NCBI RefSeq assembly: GCF_029626025.1
Contig: NZ_JARUBF010000001.1
Coordinates: forward strand, 5,922,001-5,986,000
Direction: 5' to 3'
DNA length: 64,000 nt
From: Solwaraspora sp. WMMD406
Lineage (GTDB): Bacteria > Actinomycetota > Actinomycetes > Mycobacteriales > Micromonosporaceae
The notes beneath the pieces were generated by a model. That model was not told where the DNA came from. It saw only the letters and a list, made by a program, of their open reading frames with translations, and did not search any database. A program made the position numbers and the translations under genes. Below, piece by piece: positions 29,525 to 37,439 of this stretch; the stretch's first letter is position 1, and the number at the start of each line of letters is the position of its first letter.

Positions 29525-30010
29525 TCAGTCACTCATCCTTTCGGTCAGCGTACGCGCCCGGAACACCTGCACCCGCCTGGCCGTACGCACCACATAGGAT
29601 CGCAACAGGGTAGGCATCCGGAGACGGACGGTGACGGTCACCCGGGAACCCGTGGCCGCCGGACTGGTAGCCGCCGGACCGGTGTGGTGCGGTGCCACCG
29701 TCATCACGAAGCGGACCGAGACCCACGCGGGACTGCGTACCTCCAGCACCAGTTCCCGGCCCGGCACGGTGGCGGTCTGCCGGACCCGCAGCACGTTGTC
29801 GTACCGCAGCGGACCGGCGATGGTGAACCGTTCGACCGCGACGTAGCGCAGCACCGCCCGGCCGGCGTCGTCGGTCTCCGCCACGACGTCGCGGACCGCG
29901 ACGATCAACGGCGACAGGCCGATGTGGTTGGTCGGCTCGGCCAGGTGCGCGTACACCCGTTCGGGCGGCGCCGCGACGGTGAACTCGTCGGTGAAGGTCT
30001 CCGTCCGCAC
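29525..30010 (-). CDS. SRPBCC (START-like) family protein
   Basis: 161 residues beginning TFTDEFTVAAPPERVYAHLAEPTNHIGLSPLIV, the standard first strand, helix and loop of the polyketide cyclase/START fold. Alternating strands and a C-terminal amphipathic helix (LLRSYVVRTARRVQVFRART) follow. It probably binds a lipid-like ligand in the cytosol. GTG start at 30010. It is the first gene of the minus-strand run that continues into the M50 protease; the IS607 element sits immediately upstream and may have cut it off from its original promoter. Confidence 0.7.
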   Translation of the reverse strand: MRTETFTDEFTVAAPPERVYAHLAEPTNHIGLSPLIVAVRDVVAETDDAGRAVLRYVAVERFTIAGPLRYDNVLRVRQTATVPGRELVLEVRSPAWVSVRFVMTVAPHHTGPAATSPAATGSRVTVTVRLRMPTLLRSYVVRTARRVQVFRARTLTERMSD

Positions 30011-30042
30011 GGCGCCGAACGTAGCGAGCGGCGAGCGGCGTG

Positions 30043-30087
30043 ACCAACCGTTACCTTTCAGTGTGCTTGAGCAAGCACACGGTTGGT
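30043..30087 (-). ncRNA. Nested stem-loop at the tnpB 3' end (probable omega RNA 3' part)
   Basis: An outer 8-bp stem (ACCAACCG 30043-30050 with CGGTTGGT 30080-30087) encloses an inner hairpin (GTGTGCTT 30061-30068 with AAGCACAC 30073-30080). The tnpB stop codon (30058-30060) lies inside. TnpB guide RNAs are made from just this region, with the scaffold overlapping the end of tnpB and the guide taken from flanking DNA. The 5' end of the RNA cannot be seen. Confidence 0.5.
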
Positions 30088-31440
30088 AGTCCCGCCTTGC
30101 GGTGGGACGGTCCCGGTCTGACCGGCGGGTGCCGTGCCGGGTTCACGCTTCTCGGCCACCTGCCCGCGTACGCGGGTCTTCTGGTCGGCTCCACGTGCTG
30201 CCACCAGGCCACTCCCGGCGGTGGTGTCGAACACAGCCGCGAGCGCGGCCAGGTTACGGGCGGCGTTGCGGTCCCGGTCGATGACCAGACCACACGCCGC
30301 ACACTGGTACTCACGCTCGGACAGGGCCAGCTTGGCTTTCACCGTGCCGCAGGCCGAGCAGGTTTTCGAGGACGGGTACCAGCGGTCGGCCGCCAGCAGC
30401 CAGCCGCCGTTCCATCCGGTCTTGTACGCCAGCTGGCGGCGGATCTGCGCGAATCCGGCGTCGGCGATGTGCCGGGCCAGCCTGCGGTTGGCCAGCATCC
30501 CGGCCACGTTGAGGTCTTCCACCACGACCGTGCCGTACGTCGTGGCGAGCCGGGTGGTGAGCTTGTGCAGGCCGTCACGGCGCAGGTTGGCGACGCGGGC
30601 GTGAGCGCGGCCGAGCCGGCGCGCGGCCCGTTCCCACCGCTTCGACGGACGTCGCCCGTTACGCCGATCCGGACCGGTCTTCCGCGACAGCGCCCGGCCG
30701 AGCGTGCGCATCCGCCGCCGCGCGGCGAGCAGGTGCCGTGGGTTGTCGACCAGCTCGCCGGTGGACAACACCGCGAGGTGCGTGATCCCGACGTCGACAC
30801 CGACCACCGAGTCCGGCCGGGCCGGGCCGCGTGCGGCGCGTTCGACCTCGACGGTGAACGATACATGCCAGCGGCCGCCGTCACGGCGCACTGTTGCGGA
30901 CATGACCCGGGCGGTGCCGTTGTCCAGACGGCGGGCGAGTTTGCGGGCCGACTCGTGCAGCTTCAACCGGCCCAGACGCGGAAGCACCACATGTTTGCGG
31001 TCCGGCTCGACGCGGATCGCGCCGGTGGTGAACCGCACGCTCGGGACGCTGCGGCGGCGGGACCTGAACCGGGGGAAGCCGACCGGGCGGCCGGTCCGCA
31101 CGCCGTTGCGGGAGTCGGCCCAGTTCTTCAAGCCACGGGCGAGCGCGTCGAGGCCGGTGTTGAACGCCTCCTTCGAGCACTCCCGCCACCACGGCGCCAC
31201 GTCGTTCTTCACGGCGTTCCACGCCTTGCGCAGCGCGGGCAACGACCACGACCCTGCCGGGGTGAGCCGATCCTCGGGCACACCGTACGAACGCTCGGCA
31301 GCCCGCTGGTCCATCACCGCCTTCACCCGAGCCAGGGCCCAGTTGTGCGCCACCCGCGCCGCCCCGGCGTGCCCGAGCACCGCGCGTTCCTGACCCGGGG
31401 TGAGGTCCAGAGCAAACCGGTACGCCTGAATCGTCTTCAC
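30058..31440 (-). CDS. tnpB: TnpB RNA-guided endonuclease (OrfB family)
   Basis: 460 residues. TnpB proteins are guide-RNA-dependent DNA nucleases that help their transposons persist and are ancestors of Cas12. The split RuvC site is complete: VVGVDVGITHLAV (Asp216), TVVVEDLNVAGM (Glu308) and GLVIDRDRNAARNLA (Asp388/390). The zinc ribbon CSACG ... CAACG (Cys361, 364, 380, 383) lies between the last two. The start GTG at 31440 overlaps the tnpA stop by four bases (GTGA). The C-terminal 60 residues beyond RuvC III are basic and low in structure and overlap the probable guide RNA. Confidence 0.92.
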   Translation of the reverse strand: MKTIQAYRFALDLTPGQERAVLGHAGAARVAHNWALARVKAVMDQRAAERSYGVPEDRLTPAGSWSLPALRKAWNAVKNDVAPWWRECSKEAFNTGLDALARGLKNWADSRNGVRTGRPVGFPRFRSRRRSVPSVRFTTGAIRVEPDRKHVVLPRLGRLKLHESARKLARRLDNGTARVMSATVRRDGGRWHVSFTVEVERAARGPARPDSVVGVDVGITHLAVLSTGELVDNPRHLLAARRRMRTLGRALSRKTGPDRRNGRRPSKRWERAARRLGRAHARVANLRRDGLHKLTTRLATTYGTVVVEDLNVAGMLANRRLARHIADAGFAQIRRQLAYKTGWNGGWLLAADRWYPSSKTCSACGTVKAKLALSEREYQCAACGLVIDRDRNAARNLAALAAVFDTTAGSGLVAARGADQKTRVRGQVAEKREPGTAPAGQTGTVPPQGGTTNRVLAQAH

Positions 31441-32015
31441 ACCGGGTCCCCGGTCGCGGCCTCGACCGCCCGGCGGACCCGGTCCACGGCAGCACGACCG
31501 CCGTACAGCCGGGCACACAACGACGTCAGGATCTCCGTCACATCACCGACCAGATCGTCATCGACCCCGGCCGGATCGACCACGAGCAGACGCCGGCCCT
31601 GCGCGGCCAACGCGGCCTCGACACACTCGGCACCGAAACGCGCGAACCGGTCCCGGTGCTCGACCACGATCGTGGACACCGACGGGTCGCGCAGCAGGGC
31701 CAGGAACTTCTCACGATGCCCGTCCAACGCCGAGCCGACCTCGGCCACCACCCGGTCCACACCGAGCTTGCGCCCGGTGGCCCACACCGCCACCCGCGCG
31801 ACCTGCCGGTCCAGATCCGCCTTCCGATCGGCCGACGACACCCGCGCGTACACCACGGTCTGCCCGGTAGCGGCCGGCGTACCAGTGACCGGCTCCCCGA
31901 CCATGATCAGACGGCCGATCCGATAGGTGGGAACGGGCAGCGTCCCGGACTCGTAACGCCGACGTGCCGTCGCGTACGAGATTCCGGTGACCGCTGCCCA
32001 TTCCTTCAAATTCAA
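31437..32015 (-). CDS. tnpA: IS607-type serine transposase
   Basis: 192 residues. A MerR-like DNA-binding N-terminus (LKEWAAVTGISYATARRRYESGTLPVPTYRIGRLIMV) precedes the serine recombinase catalytic domain: VVYARVSSADRKADLDRQVARV (nucleophilic Ser), VGSALDGHREKFLALL, TIVVEHRDRFARFGAECVEAAL. Placing the DNA-binding domain before the catalytic domain is the hallmark of IS607 transposases. Start is TTG at 32015. The stop overlaps the tnpB start by four bases, so both are expressed together. Confidence 0.92.
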   Translation of the reverse strand: MNLKEWAAVTGISYATARRRYESGTLPVPTYRIGRLIMVGEPVTGTPAATGQTVVYARVSSADRKADLDRQVARVAVWATGRKLGVDRVVAEVGSALDGHREKFLALLRDPSVSTIVVEHRDRFARFGAECVEAALAAQGRRLLVVDPAGVDDDLVGDVTEILTSLCARLYGGRAAVDRVRRAVEAATGDPV

Positions 32016-32153
32016 GATGCGAACTATAGCCGACTAATGAGCACTAGTGAAGACCGAAAGCCAACAGTTGTCAGCCCCTTTGGTCACACCACCCGCCGCT
32101 CTCTGTGAGGGGAGGAAGGCTGTCTGGCGTGTGCGCCGTCGACGGCGCTCGCG

Positions 32154-33905
32154 CTACGGGGCTTCGGCGAGCGTGGCGGTGGTCGTCCGTTCCTGGTCGT
32201 CGCGCAGGTAGGTGATCTCCACTTCCTCACCGACCGTGCCGGCCTGGACGGCGGCGACCAGATCGTCGGCGTCGGTGATCGCGGTGTCACCGACCCGGGT
32301 GACCACGTCACCACGGGTCAGACCAGCCTGGTCCGCCGGGCTGTCGGGCTCGACCGCCCCGATGACCGCGCCACCGTCCTCGCCGCCGGTCACGTTCACC
32401 CCGAGGTACGGATGGACGACCTCCTCACCGGCCATCAGCGTCTCGGCGACTTCCTTGGCCCGGTTGCTGGGGATGGCGAAGCCGACCCCGATGTTGCCCT
32501 CACCCTGGCCCGAGGTGGCGATGGCGGTGTTGATGCCGATCACCTCACCGTTGGTGTTGACCAGCGCGCCACCGGAGTTGCCCGGGTTGATCGGGGCGTC
32601 GGTCTGCAGCAGCCCGGACATCGAGGTCACCTGGCCGCCACCGCCACCGAACGGGTTCTGCTGCTGACTGCCGCCGACCTGGATGGTGCGGTTCTGGGCG
32701 CTGATGATCCCGGCCGTCACCGAACCCTGCAGCCCGAGCGGGCTGCCCAGGGCGAGCACGGTGTCGCCGACGAGCATCGCGCTGCTGTCGCCGAAGGTGG
32801 CCGGGGACAGTCCGTCGACCCCTTCCACCTTGACCACGGCCAGGTCGGTACGCGCGTCGGTGCCGATCACCGAGCCCTGGGCGGTGCTGCCGTCGGCGAA
32901 GACGACACTGACCGCGCCGCCCTGTGCCGACTCGATCACGTGGTTGTTGGTGAGGATGAAGCCGTCGGTGTTGAGCACGACGCCGGATCCCTCACTCGAA
33001 CCGGTGGAGATCGACACCACGCTGTCCTGCACGGCCTCGGCGATCCCGGCGAGCGACGACCGGTCGACCACCGGCGCGGCGCTGCCGCTGCCGCCGCTGG
33101 TCTGTACGGCCGGCGTGGCACCGTCGTCGAACACGGCGACGACCGCTCCGCCGACGGCCCCGGAGCCGAGCATCAACGCGAGCACCACGGCGCCACCGAT
33201 CACCGTACGGGCGACCCGGCCGCCCCGGCGTTGGCCGGCGGCTTCGGCCGCCGCGCCCGGCGGTGGAGCCCAGGTGACGCCGGGCTGGCCGTAGCCGCGT
33301 CCGGGGTAGCTCTGGCCGGGGTAGCCATGTCCGGCGTACGGCTGGCCGGGGTAGCCCTGGCTCGTACTCCACTGGCCGCCGTACGGGACCTGTGCCTGGC
33401 CCGGCGTGTACTGGCCGGCAGCCGGGCGGGCAGGTGCGTACGGACCGGACGACGGCGCACCGGCTGCCTGGTGCGCCGACGCGGGCACCCCGGTGGTCGG
33501 CCCATTGGTCGGCCCAGCGGTCGGCGCGCCCGAGGCGGGAATTCCGGCGCTCGGCGCGCCCGGTGATGGTGGCGCTGCCGGCTGTGGCCTCGACTCAGCC
33601 GGCCCGGCGGCCTCAGGCCGGGACCCGCCGGCGCGCCCAGGCCCGGCGGCGTCCGCCCCTGGCGGGGCCGGTGGGCCGGCGTACGGCTGGTTGGTCGGTG
33701 TCCAGTCCGTGGTGCCGCGCGCGGCGGTCGCGGCCGGCCGGTCCTGCGGTACGCCCATCGGGCGCTGGCCCTGCGGCTCACGCGCCGGGCTTTGGCTCTG
33801 GCTCGGGCCCGGCGCGGACGATGACGGCGGCGACTGCCATGGGCTCGCCGACGGTTGAGCAGTGCCCGCCGGCTCCGCCTGCGGTGTGGACTCGTGCTCG
33901 CTCAT
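32154..33905 (-). CDS. HtrA/PepD-like membrane-anchored serine protease with PDZ domain
   Basis: 583 residues. The N-terminal 220 residues are cytosolic, Pro/Gly/Ser-rich, with repeated YPGQPYAGHGYPGQSYPG-type units. One membrane helix (TVIGGAVVLALMLGSGAVGGAVVAVF) follows, then an extracytoplasmic trypsin-like domain with the triad in FILTNNHVIESA, ARTDLAVVKV and PINPGNSGGALV, and a C-terminal PDZ domain (YLGVNVTGGEDGGAVIGAVEPDSPADQAGLTRGDVVTRVG). Such proteases degrade or refold damaged envelope proteins. The ATG at 33905 was chosen; the frame runs on through the kinase gene. It lies directly downstream of a two-component pair, as pepD does after mprAB. Confidence 0.9.
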   Translation of the reverse strand: MSEHESTPQAEPAGTAQPSASPWQSPPSSSAPGPSQSQSPAREPQGQRPMGVPQDRPAATAARGTTDWTPTNQPYAGPPAPPGADAAGPGRAGGSRPEAAGPAESRPQPAAPPSPGAPSAGIPASGAPTAGPTNGPTTGVPASAHQAAGAPSSGPYAPARPAAGQYTPGQAQVPYGGQWSTSQGYPGQPYAGHGYPGQSYPGRGYGQPGVTWAPPPGAAAEAAGQRRGGRVARTVIGGAVVLALMLGSGAVGGAVVAVFDDGATPAVQTSGGSGSAAPVVDRSSLAGIAEAVQDSVVSISTGSSEGSGVVLNTDGFILTNNHVIESAQGGAVSVVFADGSTAQGSVIGTDARTDLAVVKVEGVDGLSPATFGDSSAMLVGDTVLALGSPLGLQGSVTAGIISAQNRTIQVGGSQQQNPFGGGGGQVTSMSGLLQTDAPINPGNSGGALVNTNGEVIGINTAIATSGQGEGNIGVGFAIPSNRAKEVAETLMAGEEVVHPYLGVNVTGGEDGGAVIGAVEPDSPADQAGLTRGDVVTRVGDTAITDADDLVAAVQAGTVGEEVEITYLRDDQERTTTATLAEAP

Positions 33906-33948
33906 GACCTCAGCTTGCCCTCCGGCTCTTTGATCCGCCTGGTTCCCC

Positions 33949-33966
33949 GCTGAGGTTTCGCTGAAA
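33949..33966 (-). promoter_or_regulatory. Direct-repeat operator before the htrA-like gene
   Basis: On the minus strand TTTCAGC, six bases, TCAGC (TTTCAGCGAAACCTCAGC), 44 bases upstream of the protease start. The two TCAGC half-sites are 11 bp apart, as for OmpR-family regulators. The same pattern lies before the response regulator gene at 36290-36307. Confidence 0.6.
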
Positions 33967-33967
33967 A

Positions 33968-35548
33968 TCATGATTCGTCGCCGTCGATCAGTCCGGCGGC
34001 GGCGAGCGGTAGGCGGACCCGGAACGTCGCCCCCTCGCCGGGGCTGCTCTCTACCTCGACCATGCCCTGATGGGCGGCGACCAGGGCGGCGACGATCGCC
34101 AACCCGAGGCCGGTCCCGGCCGGGCGCTCGGCGCTGCGGGTCCGGGCGGCGTCGGCCCGATAGAACCGCTCGAAGACCCGTTCGGCCTGCTCGGTGGTGA
34201 GCCCCGGTCCGTCGTCGACGATCTCGATCACCGCGAAGCCGGGCAGGTCGGCCCGCAGCCGGAGGGTCACCACCGCCTCCGGTGGGGTGTGGTTGACGGC
34301 GTTGGCCATCAGGTTGCCGATCACCTGCCGCAGCCGGGCGTCGTCGCCGAGCACGACCAGCGTTCCGGCTCCCGGGGCGATGTCCAGCTCGATCCGCCGC
34401 TGCGGGTCGACCGCCCGCGCGGCCTGCACCGCGTCGCCGGCCAGCACCGGCAACTCCACCGGGCCCAGGTCGAGCGGGCGCTCCCGGTCCAGTCGGGCCA
34501 GCAGCAGCAGATCCTCCACCAGCAGACCCATCCGGGCGGCCTCGTCCTCGATTCGGCGGACCAGCCGGGACGCTTCCTGGGGAGAGGCCGCGACCGCGCC
34601 CTGACGGTAGAGTTCGGCGAAGCCCCGGATGGTGGTCAGCGGCGTCCGCAGTTCGTGCGAGGCGTCGGCGACGAACTGCCGCATTCGTTCCTCCGAGCGG
34701 CGGGCCCGGGCCTCGGAGTACTGCGCGGCGACCGCGGCTTCGCGGGCGGCGATCTCGGCGCGCCGGGCCGCCCATTCCGAGGTCGCCCGGGCGGTGAACG
34801 CCGCCTCGATCTGGCTGAGCATCGCGTTGAGGGTCCGGGACAGCCGGCCGAGTTCGGTCTGCGGCACATGTGCCCCGGGTTCCGGGTCCGGGACCCGGCG
34901 GCTGAGATCGCCGGCGGCGATCGCCGATGCTGTCTGTTCGATCTCCACCAGCGGTTTCAGGTTGGTCCGGACGATCGCCGCGCCAGCCAGCGCGAGCAGC
35001 ACCAGGACTCCGCAGCCGACCATGATGTCGATCCAGACCAGCCGGCTGACCGCCCGGTCCACATCGGCCAGGCTCTGCCCGACGGCGATCATCTGACCGT
35101 TGGGCAACGCCGCGTAGAGCATCCGCCAGCGGGGCACGCCGTCACGGGCGTGCACGGTGAACGGCCCGCCCTGCAGTGCGACGAATCCCTCCCGGTCCGT
35201 CGGCCACCGGGGCAGGTCGCTACTTGGTAGCCGTTCCGCGTCGTACAGCGGGGTCTTCACCGCGCCCTGATCGTCGGTGAGGATGACCAGATAGTCGGTG
35301 GGCAGCGAGACGGTGACCCGCACCTGCTGTTGCTGCAGCTGCTGCTGCGTCGGCAGATCCTGCACCTGACCGACGAAGACACCGAGGTCGGAGTCGATCT
35401 GGTCGATCAGGTAGCTACGCAGGAACACCGCGCTGCTCACGCTGATCACCAGCAACGCGGTGAGCACCATCGTGAGCACGGCCGCGACGAGCTTGACCCG
35501 CAGCGGTACGCCGCGTAGCCAGCCCATCATCGGCGGCAGCCGGTTCAC
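33968..35548 (-). CDS. Sensor histidine kinase (MprB-like)
   Basis: 526 residues. Two membrane helices (about 15-40, LVAAVLTMVLTALLVISVSSAVFL, and about 165-185) enclose an extracytoplasmic sensor domain of about 120 residues. HAMP domain (RTNLKPLVEIEQTASAIAAGDLSRRV) and a coiled-coil-like linker follow. HisKA: FVADASHELRTPLTTIRGFAEL with the phospho-acceptor His. HATPase: NLMANAVNHTP (N box), IVDDGPGLTTEQAERVFERFYRAD (G1/F box), GTGLGLAIVAALVAAHQG (G2). GTG start at 35548 overlaps the response regulator stop by four bases (GTGA). Signal unknown; envelope stress is inferred from the protease next door. Confidence 0.92.
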   Translation of the reverse strand: MNRLPPMMGWLRGVPLRVKLVAAVLTMVLTALLVISVSSAVFLRSYLIDQIDSDLGVFVGQVQDLPTQQQLQQQQVRVTVSLPTDYLVILTDDQGAVKTPLYDAERLPSSDLPRWPTDREGFVALQGGPFTVHARDGVPRWRMLYAALPNGQMIAVGQSLADVDRAVSRLVWIDIMVGCGVLVLLALAGAAIVRTNLKPLVEIEQTASAIAAGDLSRRVPDPEPGAHVPQTELGRLSRTLNAMLSQIEAAFTARATSEWAARRAEIAAREAAVAAQYSEARARRSEERMRQFVADASHELRTPLTTIRGFAELYRQGAVAASPQEASRLVRRIEDEAARMGLLVEDLLLLARLDRERPLDLGPVELPVLAGDAVQAARAVDPQRRIELDIAPGAGTLVVLGDDARLRQVIGNLMANAVNHTPPEAVVTLRLRADLPGFAVIEIVDDGPGLTTEQAERVFERFYRADAARTRSAERPAGTGLGLAIVAALVAAHQGMVEVESSPGEGATFRVRLPLAAAGLIDGDES

Positions 35549-36246
35549 GCCGCCGGTTTGCGCAGGACGTACCCGACCCCGCGGAGGGTGTGGATGAGGC
35601 GGGGCTGGGTGGTGTCGACCTTGCGCCGCAGATAGGAGATGTAGGACTCGACGATGTTGTCGTCGCCCCGGAAGTCGTAGTTCCACACGTGGTCGAGGAT
35701 CTGCGCCTTGCTCAGCACCCGGTTGGCGTTGAGCATCAGGTATCGCAGCAGCTTGAACTCGGTCGGTGACAGCTGCACCCGGTTGCCGGCCCGGTAGACC
35801 TCGTGGGTCTCCTCGTCGAGTTCCAGGTCGGCGAAGGTGAGCCGGGAGGTGACCGGGTCGCCGCTGCTGGTGCGCCGCAGCACCGCCCGGATCCGGGCGG
35901 TGAGTTCCTCCAGTGAGAAGGGTTTGGTGACGTAGTCGTCGCCGCCCAGGGTCAGGCCGCGGATCTTGTCGTCGGTGGCGTCGCGGGCGGTGAGGAAGAC
36001 CACCGGGGTACGGGTGCCCGCCTCCCGCATCAGCCGGATCACCTCGAAGCCGTCCAGGTCCGGCAACATGACGTCGAGGACCACCAAGTCGGGCCGCCGA
36101 TCGCGGGCGGCGCTCAGGGCCGCGCTGCCGCTGGTGGCGGTCGTGACGTCGAATCCGGCGAAACGCAGACTGGCGGACAGGAGTTCGAGGATGTTGGGAT
36201 CGTCCTCGACGACGAGTAGCTTCGCCTCGGTCTGCGGTGCGGCCAT
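35545..36246 (-). CDS. OmpR-family response regulator (MprA/TrcR-like)
   Basis: 233 residues. Receiver domain: KLLVVEDDPNILELLSASL (acidic pocket), LVVLDVMLPDLDGFEV (phospho-acceptor Asp), FLTARD, GDDYVTKPFSLEELTARI (Lys). Winged-helix C-terminus: LELDEETHEVYRAGNRVQLSPTEFKLLRYLMLNANRVLSKAQIL, DNIVESYISYLRRKVD, HTLRGVGYVLRKP. The ATG at 36246 fits the family N-terminus and has GGGGAAG upstream; the open frame to 36297 would include the operator-bearing leader. It is the first gene of a regulator-kinase-protease run and probably autoregulates through the repeat at 36290-36307. Confidence 0.92.
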   Translation of the reverse strand: MAAPQTEAKLLVVEDDPNILELLSASLRFAGFDVTTATSGSAALSAARDRRPDLVVLDVMLPDLDGFEVIRLMREAGTRTPVVFLTARDATDDKIRGLTLGGDDYVTKPFSLEELTARIRAVLRRTSSGDPVTSRLTFADLELDEETHEVYRAGNRVQLSPTEFKLLRYLMLNANRVLSKAQILDHVWNYDFRGDDNIVESYISYLRRKVDTTQPRLIHTLRGVGYVLRKPAA

Positions 36247-36289
36247 GAGCGCATCTTCCCCGGTCGGGCTGGGCCGCGCCTGTAGGTCG

Positions 36290-36307
36290 GCTGACAATAA
36301 GCTGAAA
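36290..36307 (-). promoter_or_regulatory. Direct-repeat operator before the response regulator gene
   Basis: On the minus strand TTTCAGCTTATTGTCAGC: TTTCAGC, six bases, TCAGC, 44 bases upstream of the start codon at 36246. It shares all 12 fixed positions with the box at 33949-33966, and the distance to the start codon is also the same. Confidence 0.6.
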
Positions 36308-36362
36308 GCGGACTCGGTGCGACGTGTCCGTGGCGGGCCAGCGCCAGGTCAGGCCTCCGGCC

Positions 36363-37439
36363 TCAGCGGGCCAGGTCGAGCGCCGCCCGTACCGGCTCCG
36401 ACGCCGGATCCGCCAGGCGGGCCGGATCCGCCAGCCGGGCCAGGGCTCGGCGGTACGGCACCCGGGACGGCGATCGTGGTGCCGGCGACAGCGGTGCCCC
36501 GCAGTCCACCCGTACCACCAGGTCACGCAGGCCGATGATCCGACGCGCGGACGGCCACAGCGCCTCCTCGCCGATGAACGCCGCCGCGCCGGTCGGCGTG
36601 ACATCTGTCGGCGTGGCACCGGTCGGTCTGGCACCGGCGACGCCGCGCTCGGCCGGGCGACCGACCTGGAAGTGGTAGGTCAGGGTGAGGGGCACCACCG
36701 GGGCCCCGGCGTCCACGGCCGCCTGGAACATCGCCGGCCGGAACGGTGCCGGGCGCGGCGCACCCGAGCGGCACCGGCCGCCCAGCGGCACCTGGCCCGC
36801 CGTACCGCAGGTCGTCGTGCCCTGGGGGAAGACGGCGACCAGGTCACCGGCGCGCAGCGCGTCGGCGACGTCGGCGACCGTCCGCGGCAGCGCCCTCGGC
36901 CGGTCCCGGTCGATGAACATCGTTCCACCGGCACGGGCCAACGCCCCGATCAACGGCCAGCGGCCGACCTCGTGCTTGGCCAGCATCCGGGCGGGCGCGA
37001 CCGCCAGGATCGCCAGCGTGTCCAGCCAGGAGACGTGGTTGGCGGTGAGCAACGCCGGTCGGTCCAACGGGCGGCCGGCGCGGACCAGCCGTACGCCGAG
37101 CGCGTGCAACAGCCGGCGTGCCCACCAGCCGCCGACGACCGGGCGCAGCCGACGGGCGAGCAGCGGAAGCAGCACCAGCAGACCGGCGCCGGCCAGGAGC
37201 AGGATCAGCGCCCCGGTCAGCCGGGCCGCGCGACGCAGCCGGCCGGCCCGGGGCAGGGCGTCGGGTAGTGGCAGGCAATCGGTGTCGCAGCCGGACCGGG
37301 GCCGCCACAGGGTACCCGGTACGCCGGCCACGCTGGTCCGGCCGGTCCCGTCGGTCCGGCCGGTCGGGCTGGTCCGGCCGGTGCCGTTGGTTCCGTTGGT
37401 CCGGCCGAGGGCGCCGAGCCGGACGGTCGCAGTGGTCAT
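36363..37439 (-). CDS. Lysophospholipid acyltransferase (PlsC family, OlsA-like)
   Basis: 358 residues. After a low-complexity Thr/Gly/Arg N-terminus (about 12-37) and a membrane helix (LTGALILLLAGAGLLVLLPLL) comes the PlsC domain: LLTANHVSWLDTLAIL (HxxxxD), GTMFIDRDRPRALP, LVAVFPQGTTTCG (FPxG motif), PVVPLTLTYHF. Its start overlaps the stop of the upstream GNAT gene by four bases. In ornithine-lipid synthesis OlsB N-acylates ornithine and OlsA O-acylates the product, and this pair matches that organisation. The substrate is inferred from context only. Confidence 0.8.
   Translation of the reverse strand: MTTATVRLGALGRTNGTNGTGRTSPTGRTDGTGRTSVAGVPGTLWRPRSGCDTDCLPLPDALPRAGRLRRAARLTGALILLLAGAGLLVLLPLLARRLRPVVGGWWARRLLHALGVRLVRAGRPLDRPALLTANHVSWLDTLAILAVAPARMLAKHEVGRWPLIGALARAGGTMFIDRDRPRALPRTVADVADALRAGDLVAVFPQGTTTCGTAGQVPLGGRCRSGAPRPAPFRPAMFQAAVDAGAPVVPLTLTYHFQVGRPAERGVAGARPTGATPTDVTPTGAAAFIGEEALWPSARRIIGLRDLVVRVDCGAPLSPAPRSPSRVPYRRALARLADPARLADPASEPVRAALDLAR

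Larger units (their letters stand above)
30040..32087 (-). mobile_element. IS607-type insertion sequence
   Basis: The element carries the two genes that define the IS607 group, a serine-recombinase transposase and TnpB. GTGACCAA at 30040-30047 is mirrored by TTGGTCAC at 32080-32087, and these are taken as approximate ends. IS607 members usually lack inverted repeats and make no target duplication, so the exact borders remain uncertain by several tens of bases. Both genes look intact. Confidence 0.7.
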
